Shown here: positions 1-11,640 of the stretch, piece by piece
Layout: each line of letters opens with the position of its first letter
Numbering within the stretch: the first letter of the stretch is position 1
NCBI GenBank assembly: GCA_013398955.1
Contig: VWPU01003217.1
Coordinates: forward strand, 1,772 to 65,771
Direction of reading: 5' to 3'
DNA: 64,000 nt
From: Callaeas wilsoni
Taxonomy: Eukaryota; Chordata; Aves; Passeriformes; Callaeidae
The notes under the pieces: generated by a model
What the model was told of the DNA's origin: nothing
The model's input: the letters and a program-made list of their open reading frames with translations, nothing else
Database searches by the model: none
Position numbers and translations under genes: made by a program

Positions 1-23
1 ATATATATATATATATATATATA
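1..23. repeat. (AT)n microsatellite at window edge
   Basis: The window opens with an uninterrupted AT dinucleotide run that probably continues to the left of the window. Confidence 0.9.
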
Positions 24-124
24 AATGACACCATTAAAATTTTAAGAAAACTAAATTGCTAGTAGTGATAGAAAAAAAGAAAGTGTTCAATATCTATTTC
101 ATTTTTGTTTCTGGAAAAAAGTAG

Positions 125-318
125 GAGAGTGCATTGTACTTCGTAATGATGGTGAAGTATTTTCCAAGCAATTAGTTTCTAAGGAAAGCATTAAGCAGTA
201 TTTTTATGATGAATATTTGAAAGCAGCTGATTCAGATGAACTGAATTCAGAAGTAGACATATACAGTGTTCATTTTAGGGGAATCTTGGAATACTCTAGA
301 AGCTCCTGGAAGCAGTGA
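125..318 (+). CDS. Possible terminal coding exon, unrecognised
   Basis: A frame is open from 55 to a TGA at 316-318 (87 codons). A T-rich stretch followed by an AG at 123-124 could be a splice acceptor, and the open part after it begins in mid-codon (GA|GAG TGC ATT). The predicted peptide is acidic and mixed in composition, with VLRNDGEVF and SKESIKQYFYDEYLKAADS as typical stretches. No good donor follows, so it would be a last exon. An ATTAAA hexamer and a run of twelve A lie just after the stop, at about 325-346. I do not recognise the protein. Chance alone gives several frames of this length in 64 kb of AT-rich DNA, so the call rests only on composition and the acceptor. Confidence 0.2.
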
Positions 319-331
319 ATGTAATATTAAA

Positions 332-3300
332 GCTTAAAAAAAAAAAAGAAACGCAAGCAACGTGACCTGTGTTGTAAAAGACAAGTTAATAGAATGGTGA
401 GGTGGGTTTCTATACATAACAGTTCAAAAGCTTTGAGTACAGAGCATTACTGCTAGAATTCAAAGCAGAAGGTTTTTGGAAGATAAAGTCTTGTCAAACA
501 AATGTGAATTCTTTCTTTGAGAATGTTAAAGTTTGTCTGATAAAAGTAAGCGCTTTTGTACCTCTGCCTCAGTAGTTGTATGCTTAGAAATTAGATACAT
601 AAACGACACTTTCAAAATTGGGATTGTACCCTTGAAAATATTTATTCTCAAAATAATTAAAAGGTCATAAAATAGATAAGTCACTATCAGACATTCACAC
701 AACAGCACATTGCATTTAAAAGGGTTTTTCTCTATATTTGTTATATGTAGAAATAAGTAGTGGTTAGGAGAATAGAGATTAAATTGTTCACGTGTATAGT
801 ATAGATAAAAATGATAAAAGAATATTGTATCACCTCTTTATGCCCAGAGAATAAAATGAAGCCCAAAAGTATAAAATTTATAGAAAAGCGCCCTAAGTGC
901 TTGGAAACTGGAGAAAATGTCTCATTTTCTTTCTAGTGGAGAAACACTTCATAGCCTTTCTGAAGATTGCCACTAAAACTCCTTAAAGTGTAAATACAGT
1001 ATGTATTTTTCATTATGAGATCAACTATAGAACAAACTTCGAGAAACAATGATAAATTCTGCACCCCTTCAGGTACTCAAAGAAACTTTGAATCTATCTT
1101 TTAATTAGGTGCAGACTATGACTTCACCAAATAAAACACTTAGATTTAAGTCTGAGGCAAATACTGGAGCCTATGATATGTCTGCCCTTGAATCTCTGTT
1201 CCATGTGATTTTTAAAAATACAATTTTAATTGCTTTAAAATAAGTCTGTATGAGTCATGTTTGTGGAGCAGCATGCTAAGTCACAATATTTAGCACCAAA
1301 TTTGCATGTAACTGACTTTTCTTGTACTGATATATCTAACACTAGTGTTTTCTCTTCATGATCCCCTTTCACCTTCTAATATTCCCTTAACTATTTTTTA
1401 AAGATTTTAGAAGATTCTAAACCTTACACATGTATAAAACTGGTCACAGTTATGTCCATATATTCTAATATTAAATTAAATTAGGTACTAAATATTCTAA
1501 CATTGCATTAGAATGGATACTAAATTATTTTATAGATATGTTAAAGTTTTAAATCGAGAGGTAGCTATTACATTTTTAAATTTTAGAGCAAGGACTTGTA
1601 TTAGACAATTATAATTTCCCTTTGAATAATGTGAAAATAAAATATACAGTATTAAGTCAGATCATCCGCATAAGATTTTTTTTCACTCTCATTTTCCATC
1701 AGCAAGAAATATCATGCTGGGTAGTTGCAAAGTAAGTTCCCCATAAAGAATTTTTTTTATCCTGCTGATACCTCACCCTCACTAATGAACAGTCAAGGAT
1801 GCCCAATAGCCACATGTAAAGTCATGGTTTGCTTTGCCTTATTTGTATTTCTTCCTTGCTCCCATCAAGGTATCTTTGTCCTGCATTTTCTAAATTTCTG
1901 TGCTTTGTCTCTTTCCAATTAACCATGGTTTAATCAATGGCAAAACTCTTCCTCTTCTGTCATGAGCAGTCCCAGGTTTTACTGTTGAAAACATTTGAAA
2001 ACAAAAAATTATGATTATATTTTTATATAATTTTTGCATCATATAATGTTAAAATATAGATTTTAGCCCTCCTTAGAAGATACTCCTATTGCACTTTCAG
2101 TGTATAAATTAGGAAGAAATTAGTAACTGGTTTTTAATATTTTCCTATATCATACCCTTTTAAAAAAGCAATCATTTTTGACTACTGTTATGCATGATTT
2201 TGGGGTCATAGCTAGCCTAGGATAAGTAGATTTGCTACCCTGCAGCCTTTTTCATTTTCTCTTAACTACTGCATTAGAGCTCACAGTTCAGCCAGATGAC
2301 TCCAAGGCTCCAGCAGAATTCGTGAATAACTGTACCTAGGCCTAATGAAGTACAACTCTCGATTTATCTGTTTGTTCCAGTATTTTCTTCCTTCTAATGT
2401 TCAGAAGATTTATACATGACTTACTCCATCCTCTGGAGAAAAGTGACAAAATAAAGTCTTTACCTGTTTTTTTTGCCATGTTGTATTTTAAAATCCAGCC
2501 ATACCACCAGTCCTTTCTTAACTTTCCTTTGTCCTTTATTTATACTTTCAAGAATTGTTTATCTCTTTAGTTATATGTTTTTTCATGGTCTGCTGTGGAG
2601 TCCTCCTAATTTACATCTTAAATTTTAACCTGCCAAAAACTGTGCTCCTTTCTATGGAAGAAGGATTGAATTATACAAAAGAAAGATTGTATCTGTCAAT
2701 GACAGAGGAAAATAGTATATTTATGGTTTATAACATATGGATCAGTATATTTATTCATTGATTTATAGTACTTAAGTATTCTTAACAAACATTCAATAAC
2801 TTTCCCATAGATCGAGGGAGGGAGGGGTATCTGACTGGGGAACGTCCTTCTTAATATGACTTTTCCAGGAGACATCAGATGAACTTTTATTTCGAATTCC
2901 ACTCACTTCATTAATTCAGCTCCACTTTGGAATTTTCTATAGAAAGAAGAGGAAAATTGTGGTAAATTCATCTATAGTTGCATTAAGGTAATATTTTCTA
3001 TATACAATCATTATGCTAAAATTTTTGAGGTATCTTAAGAGATTGTGTAGAAATCTAATCCTTCCACATTTGTCCATTGATCATATGGACTGACATTTTA
3101 AAGCTTTTTTGGAAGACTTTAAAAAATTAAAAAGGAATAATATCTGCCTGTAACGTAAAAAACTAGTGTGATATTTGCTGTTGTAATGGCAAATGGAATT
3201 TAAGGGAAGTCTGTTTGTGGGGAATGACAGCTGTCAGTAATATCATGTCTTTTCCTCATTTGTGGGATAGACATAGTTTCTGTTTCATCTCCTCTTCATC

Positions 3301-4672
3301 ATTCTCTTTACAGTCCTGTGTACTTTTATTTCATTGAGCTCTTATCTATCTATAGGACAGTGCTTGATATACAGAAAAATAGGGACTAAAGAATATTTTA
3401 GTAAAGTTTAGAGGAAAGCAGAAATTCTGCTAGTAATTGTTATTTTTAGAAAATATCAACACAATATTGTCCATACTTAATGATTGTGCCTTGTAGACCT
3501 CAAAAAACTGTTAGGACCTGATATACTCTTTAGAAGCAAGGAACATAAAGTATAAAGTAGAATATATTAAATTGAATTAGTAAATTGCTTCAAATATATC
3601 ATTTTAGACCAAGGTAATAATTTTCTGTGTTCACAGAAAAGTGCAAGAAAATGACAATATTTATGTAAATTATTTGTGTATAATTAATTGTACTGCCTCT
3701 TGCAATTCAAAACTTCTTTATACAAATTACATGTTCTAGCTATATACTAACATTTTTCTGCTGGAATGATTGTACTCATATAGTAAGGTCTTTCTATGAG
3801 GTATATTTATGTTCTTCTAAAATGTAAATTTACATTTTTATATATGTAGAAATATTTATGTCTATGTATATTTATAGTTCTTGCAATTTTTAGATTTTTT
3901 TATTCTTGCAAAGAACTTCAAGCAAAAGCAGAAAATTAATTGAGAGTACCTTTTGACTAGATCCAATGCCATTGTATTGCTACTGAAAACAGTCATATCA
4001 GATAAAAGTGTGTTAATGTGGAAATAAATACTTCAGGTGTCTAAATCCAAATTACGTTTTCCAGTGTCACTGCAAGAGCCACTAGACAAACGTGTAATAT
4101 TTAAATTGCAGAAGTGTCAGGTGCATGGCATCCACCACATTGTTAGACTTTTCCCCTAGAAATGTTCTTACCAGCTGTTGAGATTAACCTACTCAAAGGT
4201 TTTGGTATCCTGGTACTTCTGTTGATTTGCATTGTTCTACATATCAGGCTCTGTGGTTATTCCTATATATAGTGCAATGAGAAATATTATAAAGAAATCA
4301 TGGTAATAATGGAAATAAAAGAGTTAGTTCAGATTTAGGACTAATTACAATGGCTGTAGTTGTTCTACACTTACTACTATTATCAGATCAGGAATTTTAT
4401 ATATAAAGTCTGAGAGATCTCATTTCATGTGTCTGTCCAGGCTGCTCTGCATCATTCCATACGACTGCTTTGCATCCATGGAGCGTGAAGCATCTGGGAT
4501 ACATCTTTAATACAATCACTGTTTTGGCAGAGTGGCAACAGATAGCTTAGAAGTTCCTCACTCGGGTACTGGTAATGCCATAGATCTGTAAGAAATCCCT
4601 TACCACTTGGTATTAAGTTGATTATTTTATTTCAGTACGTTAATTGCTTTTATCCCCTTCTGTCCTTTCCAG
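332..4672. other. Unique AT-rich DNA, no gene seen
   Basis: I see no repeat family, RNA gene or convincing exon here. One good acceptor (a T-rich tract ending in CAG at about 1701) is followed 29 bases later by a GTAAGT donor at 1731, a micro-exon-like spacing that I cannot support further. Confidence 0.5.
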
Positions 4673-4786
4673 CTTTCGGCTGTGTCGAAGTCTGAAAAAA
4701 TCTGTCATGAACAAGAGGAACAAAAAATTAAAATTGAAAAGCTTAGATGTGCTCTGAGACAATGGGAGAATTGCAGTGCTGAGTAA
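4673..4786 (+). CDS. Possible terminal coding exon, coiled-coil-like
   Basis: A pyrimidine-rich tract ends in CCAG at 4669-4672, a good splice acceptor. From 4673 a frame runs 37 codons to a TAA at 4784-4786. The peptide is rich in E, K, Q and hydrophobic residues at coiled-coil-like spacing (KICHEQEEQKIKIEKLRCAL is its core). The other two frames close early. No strong donor follows, so it would be a last exon. I do not recognise a family. It lies on the same strand as the open frame at 125-318, but nothing shows they belong to one transcript. A 37-codon frame is easily found by chance; the acceptor and the composition are the only support. Confidence 0.22.
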   Translation, partial: LSAVSKSEKICHEQEEQKIKIEKLRCALRQWENCSAE

Positions 4787-7321
4787 TGTATTGCATATTG
4801 TTCAGCTAATTCTTAAATGTATTAAAAAAACAAATATTGAAAACAGTGTACTATTGCCAATGATCATGCAGAGTATAATGAAACAACCTCACTTAGCAAT
4901 TATTTTTTTAGATTGTTATCTGATTTAAATTAGATAACCATTTTCAAGCTACTACATCCAGTAGTAGTTGGTTATTGTCCTACACACTGATCCTTCAACT
5001 AACTGTTTTTCCTCATATCTCATATGCTTTTTTTTCTTTACTCTTCCTTTTGTTTTTTTCAAGAAGGTAACAAAGAAGTGTGAATCCTTTCAAAACCTGT
5101 CACATGTTGATTGATCCTGTCTATTTACCAATTCAAAATACATTTTTAACACCTCCAAGATACTAAAAAAAGAGGTTCATATTAAATCTATATATTGATA
5201 CCAGCTCTGTGTTTTCTATAAAGAGACAAAGCTGTCACTAGCTGCCTGAGTGTGCTAAAGAAATGAGAATTTGAGGGAAGAGCCACTTCAAGCTTAGCCC
5301 AGACCAATGAAGTTATGTGAGTTGAAAAGAGATGCAGTTTAACAAATTGGCAGAGACCATTACTGTTTCTCATATCAAGGTTGTGTTCTGACTTTCAGAA
5401 CATTGCATGTTGCCTCAAAGACCCAGTGTCTGCCTCCTAGGAATTTCCCTGTGTCTGTCCAAGGCTGAGATAGATTACAGAAATAAGATAATTTATCTTT
5501 ATGTCAAAACAAGTGTATATATTTAACATATTACATTTTCCATTTTAAAAGTGCCTAAAGGGCAAAGTCATATAAAAAATCAAAATCAATTGATAAAGTG
5601 CTATTGACTAAAACCTTTTTAATTTACTTTTAAATAAAATTTTAGATCTAATTTTGTAGCACTTACAAAAATATCAAAAAATCAAGTCATTAAGAACCTT
5701 TAGAACATTAAGAACGTTCAAGAATTTAGAAATCATACTTAGGATTTCTGGGAAAGATTTCTTTATCTCTCCACTGGATTTTATATTTTCAGAGTATTTC
5801 TTTCTTCTTTCACAGAACAGGGAACATTACACAATCTATCACATATTAAGAAGAAAAAAATGTTGATTTAAAATCAGTACTTACAAGTGTTAAGACACTT
5901 TAATCTCCCTTCTCCTATTTTTACTCCTCCTGTAGGTGGAGCTACAGATCTGCATGTGAAGTCATTAGGAAAACATTTTTTATTAACATTTAGCTAATAC
6001 CTTATTTTTTCAATTCTGTTTTTGGTGAGCTATTGTTTTTTTCTTAGCGACTAAAAGAAAAAAAGATTCTTTTAAACTATTTGATTAAAATGGAAAAAAA
6101 CCTGAAAAAGACATTTCTATGGTTTAAATTTTGGAGTACATATAGAATATTGAAGCATTTCTACAGTAACTTTTGAAGAAAAAAAATAGAAAAAATATAC
6201 AGCCATGCTTAGATTCAAAAAGTTATCAAGGTGCAACACTTACTAGATATGTGTGCATTTTAGAAGCAAATAACTTTTGAGTCAAATATTTGTGGACTGA
6301 CTTCCTGTTCAATTTAGATGTTTGCAACGCAGTGTGAAGGATCATGTTTGTTTCACTGTTTGTCTGCTTTCTGATGTCATCACTCTGCAGATTATAAGAA
6401 AGAATTTATTAGATTCTAGTTTTCTGTTTTAATAGGATTTTTTGAATGCTTTCTTTTAATCTAACGGAATTGGTTTGCTGGGTTTTTTTCTTCCGTAAGT
6501 GTCAAGTCTTTGCTTGAAAACTCCCTTGCACTGACAATTTAATTTCCTTTCTTCCTTACTGGAAAGCATCAAAGAATCAGAAAGACGTTTTTCTCTGAAT
6601 GTCTGTAGGCAGCAGTAGAACGTTCCCAAACGCTACCTATTGAACCTGAGTTTTCTTTACTCACTTATACCTTCTTACCCTATGAAAAGAGATCCTCACA
6701 GAGATTTAGACAGTCATTAATTTAAATTAAATTTCAAAAATCCTCAGAGAATCTGACTGAGAGGCCTCCAGAAGGAAGTGTGTATTGCATGTTCCAATGC
6801 AAGGAAGCTGTCTTCAATAAAGTTAAAGGGGACAAACCCTCTGACTTTTGGGATGGAATGGCTTTCTTCCTGATATGAAACTAGCAGCTAAGAGTTCTGT
6901 TTCTGGATTTTCTATTGATTTCCTGCATGGTTTTGCATGAATAATGCTTCAATTCTGCAAAGTGCAGCCCTGCTCCTTACATGCTCCTCACTGCTTGTAT
7001 TGACTGACTACTTGTGAAGTGCAAACTCCAGTCTCTCCTACATCTGAAAGCTGTAGAAGGTATAAATTCTGCTGCTTATTGTATTTTATTTAATGTAGTG
7101 TAAAACAGTACTGCAAAACCGTGTTCAAAGACAATATGATGACTCTTAAGAAGTATGCAGCAAGTATTGGATCTGAAAATCTGAATAAATAGGCATGGAT
7201 GAGATAGACAATACTAAATGTAGCAATAGTAATGTTCAGAATCTCAACGCACCTATGGCTTTGTGTTCAGGAATTTTCAAGCACCTTAAATTTCTATATA
7301 AAGGAATAGTGCTTCAATTAA

Positions 7322-7364
7322 GTGGTCTAATTCCACTGAATTAATTGTGGTCTAATTCCACTGA
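7322..7364. repeat. 25-bp tandem duplication, about 1.7 copies
   Basis: The 18-base word GTGGTCTAATTCCACTGA occurs at 7322-7339 and again, without a change, at 7347-7364, giving a period of 25 bases. Each copy also contains a small inverted repeat (GTGG and CCAC separated by 7 bases). The perfect match suggests a recent local duplication, for example by replication slippage. Confidence 0.85.
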
Positions 7365-7497
7365 AAATAATGGGTCAAATTATAATTAAAAGTACTGCCA
7401 CACAAACTTTGATTCCTTGAAAGAAAAATTTAGCTTTTCAGTTTGTCACTAAGTTGATATAACAATTCATACAATAAAAGGGAACGTATTTAAAATG

Positions 7498-7525
7498 AAA
7501 AAAAAAAAGAAAAAAAAAGAAAAAG
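7498..7525. repeat. A-rich simple repeat
   Basis: Runs of A broken only by single G bases. No retrotransposed gene copy is visible next to it on either side. Confidence 0.8.
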
Positions 7526-8781
7526 GAGAGCTATTAAACATCAACGTTATTATATCACTCAGGAAAGAGTTAGGAAATAAACTTGGATAAAAATGGTTTG
7601 TCAGGAGGTATCAGTGGTCTAATCTTAGAAAACAGTTACTTCATTCATTTAGGCTATAGAAGTTTTCTCACATGCCTCAGAAGAATGTGTGTGGATTTTA
7701 GCCAAGTTAATCCAGAGGAAATGGAATCTTTAACCTTTTAAAAGTTTATAATGGCCCTTGCTTTGTAGACGCTAATACCACTAGACACAGAAGGTAGTTA
7801 CGGCCTGGCTGATGGACATGTGGTGTAGCAAAGCTCATTAGCTCTTTTGTCTTTAGCAGAAAGGTTTATTATTTAGGGGTTGATCTGTGGAAAGAGAAAA
7901 GCTGCAAGAAAAGTACTGAATGTTATGTTGTGTTTTGTATGACTTGAAGCTTCTTTCACATATGATTGGGCATTTGGCTGATGGTCACCAGGAGCCCTTG
8001 GGCTATCCTAGCTATTCCAAAAGAAACCCCACTACCCAGTCTGTAAGTCACATTGATGTCACAGGAAATATGTTGCAACAGAGGGAAGGAGGACAGCCCA
8101 AAGTTCTGTGCAGCACTTTTCCTTTGGAAGGACTATTAGTCTTTATACAAGGCTAACTGAAAGCCCACCAATATCTTCTCTTGCTCTGGTCAGCCCAGTG
8201 AGTGCGGGAAAGTTCCTTCATTTCCTTTTGAGGAACAGGAAAGGCTGTGGCATTGTGGTGCAAAATATAATTAAGAAACTTCTAAAGGCATCATAAGTTA
8301 ATCAGAATTAGCCACAAATACTGAATTTGCTACTCTGTAAACTGCCTTATGCACAGATTTGCATAGTATACCTGTATCATGTTGCAATGGATAGTGCAGT
8401 GTGCCTTGACTACCTTGGAAGAAGGCACCAAAAGATAATCATAACCATCTGTGAGTTGGGCCATATTGTCTTATCATTGTTACAGCCAAGTTTTTGGCAT
8501 CAGGACATGAGTTTAAATATTAACATTTGTTGTTATTTAAGGATTGTGCTGTTTGGAGGATGTAGTCGATCAGTTTTACAGGTATAGTAGAAGCATTGCC
8601 TATGCAACTGAATTTCCCCTCTATGGAGAATGAACTATGTCTCATGAATAGATTGCAGTGAAAGTGCTCAGTGCATGTCTAGGGGCTGGCACTGAGGCTA
8701 CGCGGTTTATATTCTAATATTTCAAATTAGGATTTATGCAATGTGGAAGCATTTTCACAATATGTCTCTATCTGAATGATG

Positions 8782-9493
8782 TCAAACTAGAGAAGCATAC
8801 CATAGGCTTGAGAAGACTTTGCTAAGTGCAAAAATGCGAGTGCATGTGCTTGTGTCGCTGTGTTGGTTGGTTTTGTGTGCCCATTGTCTTACCTTCACAG
8901 AAAAAGTAGAGGGATAGTGTGCCCAAGGAAAGTCATCAATAGTAAATTGAATGTTATTGACTGAGTGAGCTACCAATTCACAGTCATCAGCAGAAAGAAG
9001 CTCCCTAATGAAGAAATCAGCCACACGTGTCTGCAGACCGAACAACTTGCATCAGTAAGAAACTGAATAAATATAGCTCTGTCAGTGGCACAAAGTGCTT
9101 CCATCTGCACAACAGAGAGGAGATGTAAGAGAGTATGAAAACTATTTATGATATTAAAAATATCTTTCCATTTTCTGCCTATCTAACCACCATCTCATTA
9201 CTGAGACTTAGGTATGTCAGAAATAACCTATTTGTGGGGCATTCATGGGTCTGCAAAAGCTTCAAGAGTCCTCTATAATTCACATTGTCCAAATGTTTAG
9301 TTAGGCCAACGGTCAGCAAGCGAAGACAGTAATTTGAACTGATACTATTTGAAAAGGATCATGTGTGTAGTGCTACTTTCTTAATAACTTTACATCCAAG
9401 TTTGGGGAAGACAGATTGCACAAAACAGAACTGGAGTCCATCAGTATAGGTATTTTCCTAGCATTGGAGAAGAGAAATGCGACAATAATTATC
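8782..9493 (-). mobile_element. Decayed non-CR1 LINE reverse transcriptase
   Basis: Three blocks in order on the minus strand match the core of a non-LTR retrotransposon reverse transcriptase. At about 9467-9493 the frame reads DNYCRISLL, like the NYRGISLL motif. At about 9183-9310 it reads LTKHLDNVNYRGLLKLL and then NEMVVR, like the palm motif A region (DLTKAFDTVNRDGLWKLL). At 8957-9048 it reads KLFGLQTRV, then IRELLSADDCELVAH, with the catalytic ADD at 8983-8991. Spacings (about 60 and 100 codons) fit an RT with small losses. The first two blocks share one frame and the third is shifted; stops interrupt the frame, so the copy is dead. CR1 copies in this window have different RT text. I cannot fix the clade; the ELLxADDCxLVAH style is seen in several LINE groups. 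The upstream limit may reach about 9.8 kb. Confidence 0.7.
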
Positions 9494-9839
9494 AGAGTTT
9501 GCATCATGATTATTTGTAATAGATATTGCTGGTGTCTTTGAATTGCTGTGAAATTGCCTTCTGTTTTCAGATAATATGAGAAGACCATGTGGTGTTCGTG
9601 TTGCTTTTTCGAAAGTAATTTGCCACCATGTCTTTTCCAGACCTGTATTGTACAAAGTCACTGAGTGTACTGGTTCAATGTCAAGACTTTGTAAAAGAAA
9701 AAACATTTTTGATTGAAAAATTTGACAAGTCGTCTTGGCATTTTGAGCACAGGAGACTACAAATTTCAGTCTATGATAAATTTCTGTCATTCTCAGAACT
9801 GTGACTGAGAATATTTTTACTCTCACTTCTACTGCCAAA

Positions 9840-11146
9840 GTATGGTATTAAGGTTGTTGAGGTTACATCCAGTAACAGGTGAAAAGATATGTGTACTGTC
9901 ACTCTCTTACCTATGCAAGAAATATATACTGCAGGTGCAGAGACTGCATTGAGTAGGTTGATATTGACAAATACAGATTGGGTTTTGAGCTTCTTTTCTC
10001 TAGTAAATGGTATTGATTTCTCTAGATTCAATGTTACTCCAGAGTGCTTTCAGGAATTACGTTGTTTTTATGTTAATTTAAAGTGTGTTTATGGCGTTCT
10101 GTCACTACATTCTGTATTAATGGACATCTACTTCTATCATGACCAATATGGTCTTGGGCATCTGTCCTATATGTAATTTGTGCTACTATCAAATCTTATT
10201 ACCTGCAGCTGCTGGTTTGTTGTTTGTGTTTTCAGCTGACAATCCAAAATCCACAACAATGCTTGAAGATAGAGGTATAGTTTCTGAAAATTGACAAGAG
10301 CTCAGGATAAGTTAGAGGAATTGAAGGGGAAAATAACAGCAAGCAGTGTATTGGTTTTTAGAGTTTTAGACTGAGGAAATAGTCTGGGTTTTCTACCACA
10401 ACTATCTAAACAAAAACAGAGAGAAGGTTCATCTTTTGAAGTCTGCAAAAATAAAGCACAATGTAGTTTTAATTCAGAATGAAACATTTAAACAAAATAA
10501 TCAGTGTATATCTGGCACAACTTAAATAAAAATATGTATCATCCATATATGTTGAATGATATATTAAACAGTTCAGAACGAAGTGATTAATAATGATTTT
10601 CTTACTTTTTTTTAAAGCAAATGGAAAGCTATTGTAAAGCTTTTCTAACATCAGTTTGGCGAGTAAAAATGCATTTATGTTTTATATCAGTGTTGTCTGG
10701 TCTCTATCATTTTTCCCCAAAAAAGGTGTGAAGCAATGTGTCCATCTCTGTGCACCTTTAGAAGAAGATTGAAGCAGCCTTCCAATCCTGTTACTCTGTT
10801 GCTGTTGAGTTATTGATGACATCCCTTTCACGTGCAGTGGAGTAACATACTCTGATAATAATATATAGATAAAATATGGTAAAGAAACTTGCACTGTGAA
10901 AATAATGGATAATATGCATATGTACACTATATTTTAAATTATATTCTATTGCCTTTTTGTACAACATCCTTTCTATTGAAACAACAGATTAAACACTTAA
11001 GTTAACTTGGTACTATCTCCAGATGCTGAGTTCTCAATCTTCTCTTTTTAGTGACTCCTTATATTCTTTATCATTTCCATTCCCCCTCCTCACTCTTAGA
11101 TTCTTTCTGCAAACAAAACATCCTCACTGACAATCAATCTGCCTTA
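9840..11146. other. Unique AT-rich DNA, no gene seen
   Basis: Several open frames of 60 to 95 codons on both strands overlap here, but none shows a domain, a signal sequence or good splice borders. The left part could include unrecognised 5' sequence of the decayed LINE just below 9.8 kb. Confidence 0.45.
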
Positions 11147-11237
11147 CTCCTTTCTTCTTTCCTTTTCCCTTCCTCTTTTTTTTCTCATTCTTCTCCTCCT
11201 CCTTCTTTTTCTTCTCCTCTTCTTCTTTCTCATTCTT
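11147..11237. repeat. Polypyrimidine/polypurine tract
   Basis: About 90 bases of almost pure C and T on the plus strand, broken by very few A. Such tracts can form triplex DNA. The arginine- and lysine-rich open frame on the other strand is a by-product of the purine run. Confidence 0.85.
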
Positions 11238-11459
11238 AGCAGAAATAATAAATTATGTAGACAAAATCTCAGAGGCACTGGCCAGTAAGTTTTTTTAAAG
11301 AAAATGGGAAGAAAAAACCCAGGCAAATAAATAGCAAAACATCCTTTGATGAATTTCAGAATACACACTTGTTATGACAAGCTGTTCTTATTACCAGGAG
11401 AAATAAGGCCATGCCTTGCAAGTGGAATTTCACTTTTGCAACACACCTGAAGTGAGTAA

Positions 11460-11523
11460 TATATACATATAATATATATTATATTATATTATATATATTA
11501 TATAATACATATAATAAAATATA
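11460..11523. repeat. AT-rich microsatellite
   Basis: Interleaved ATAT, TATTA and ATAATA units with almost no G or C for about 60 bases. Confidence 0.85.
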
Positions 11524-11605
11524 CAAATGGTACATAAGATGACATTCATTTTAATGTTTTTTGTATTAGTATGTATTTAAATAACTGAAATATGATCACG
11601 TAAGT

Positions 11606-11640
11606 TAGGGGTTCTCAAATTGTGTTCTGTGGTCTGTAGG
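11606..11640. mobile_element. Possible hAT (Charlie-type) transposon end
   Basis: The bases from 11606 read TAGGGGTTCTCAAATTGTG and continue with TTCTGTGGTCTGTAGG. This resembles the terminal repeats of hAT-Charlie elements, which typically begin CAGxGGTTCTCAAA. I could not find the matching inverted end (TTTGAGAACC) within about 600 bases, so only one end, or a chance match, is present. Confidence 0.3.

Larger units (their letters stand above)
4787..8779. other. Unique AT-rich DNA, no gene seen
   Basis: This stretch holds only a short tandem duplication (7322-7364), an A-rich run (7498-7525) and unassigned sequence. Open frames between 7920 and 8587 show no domain I recognise and no supporting splice sites. 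Confidence 0.5.

Noticed and set aside
9889..10176. Plus-strand 95-codon frame
   Set aside because: No domain or splice support; length within chance for this composition.
11144..11368. Minus-strand frame rich in arginine and lysine
   Set aside because: It is the translation of the polypurine strand of a simple repeat.
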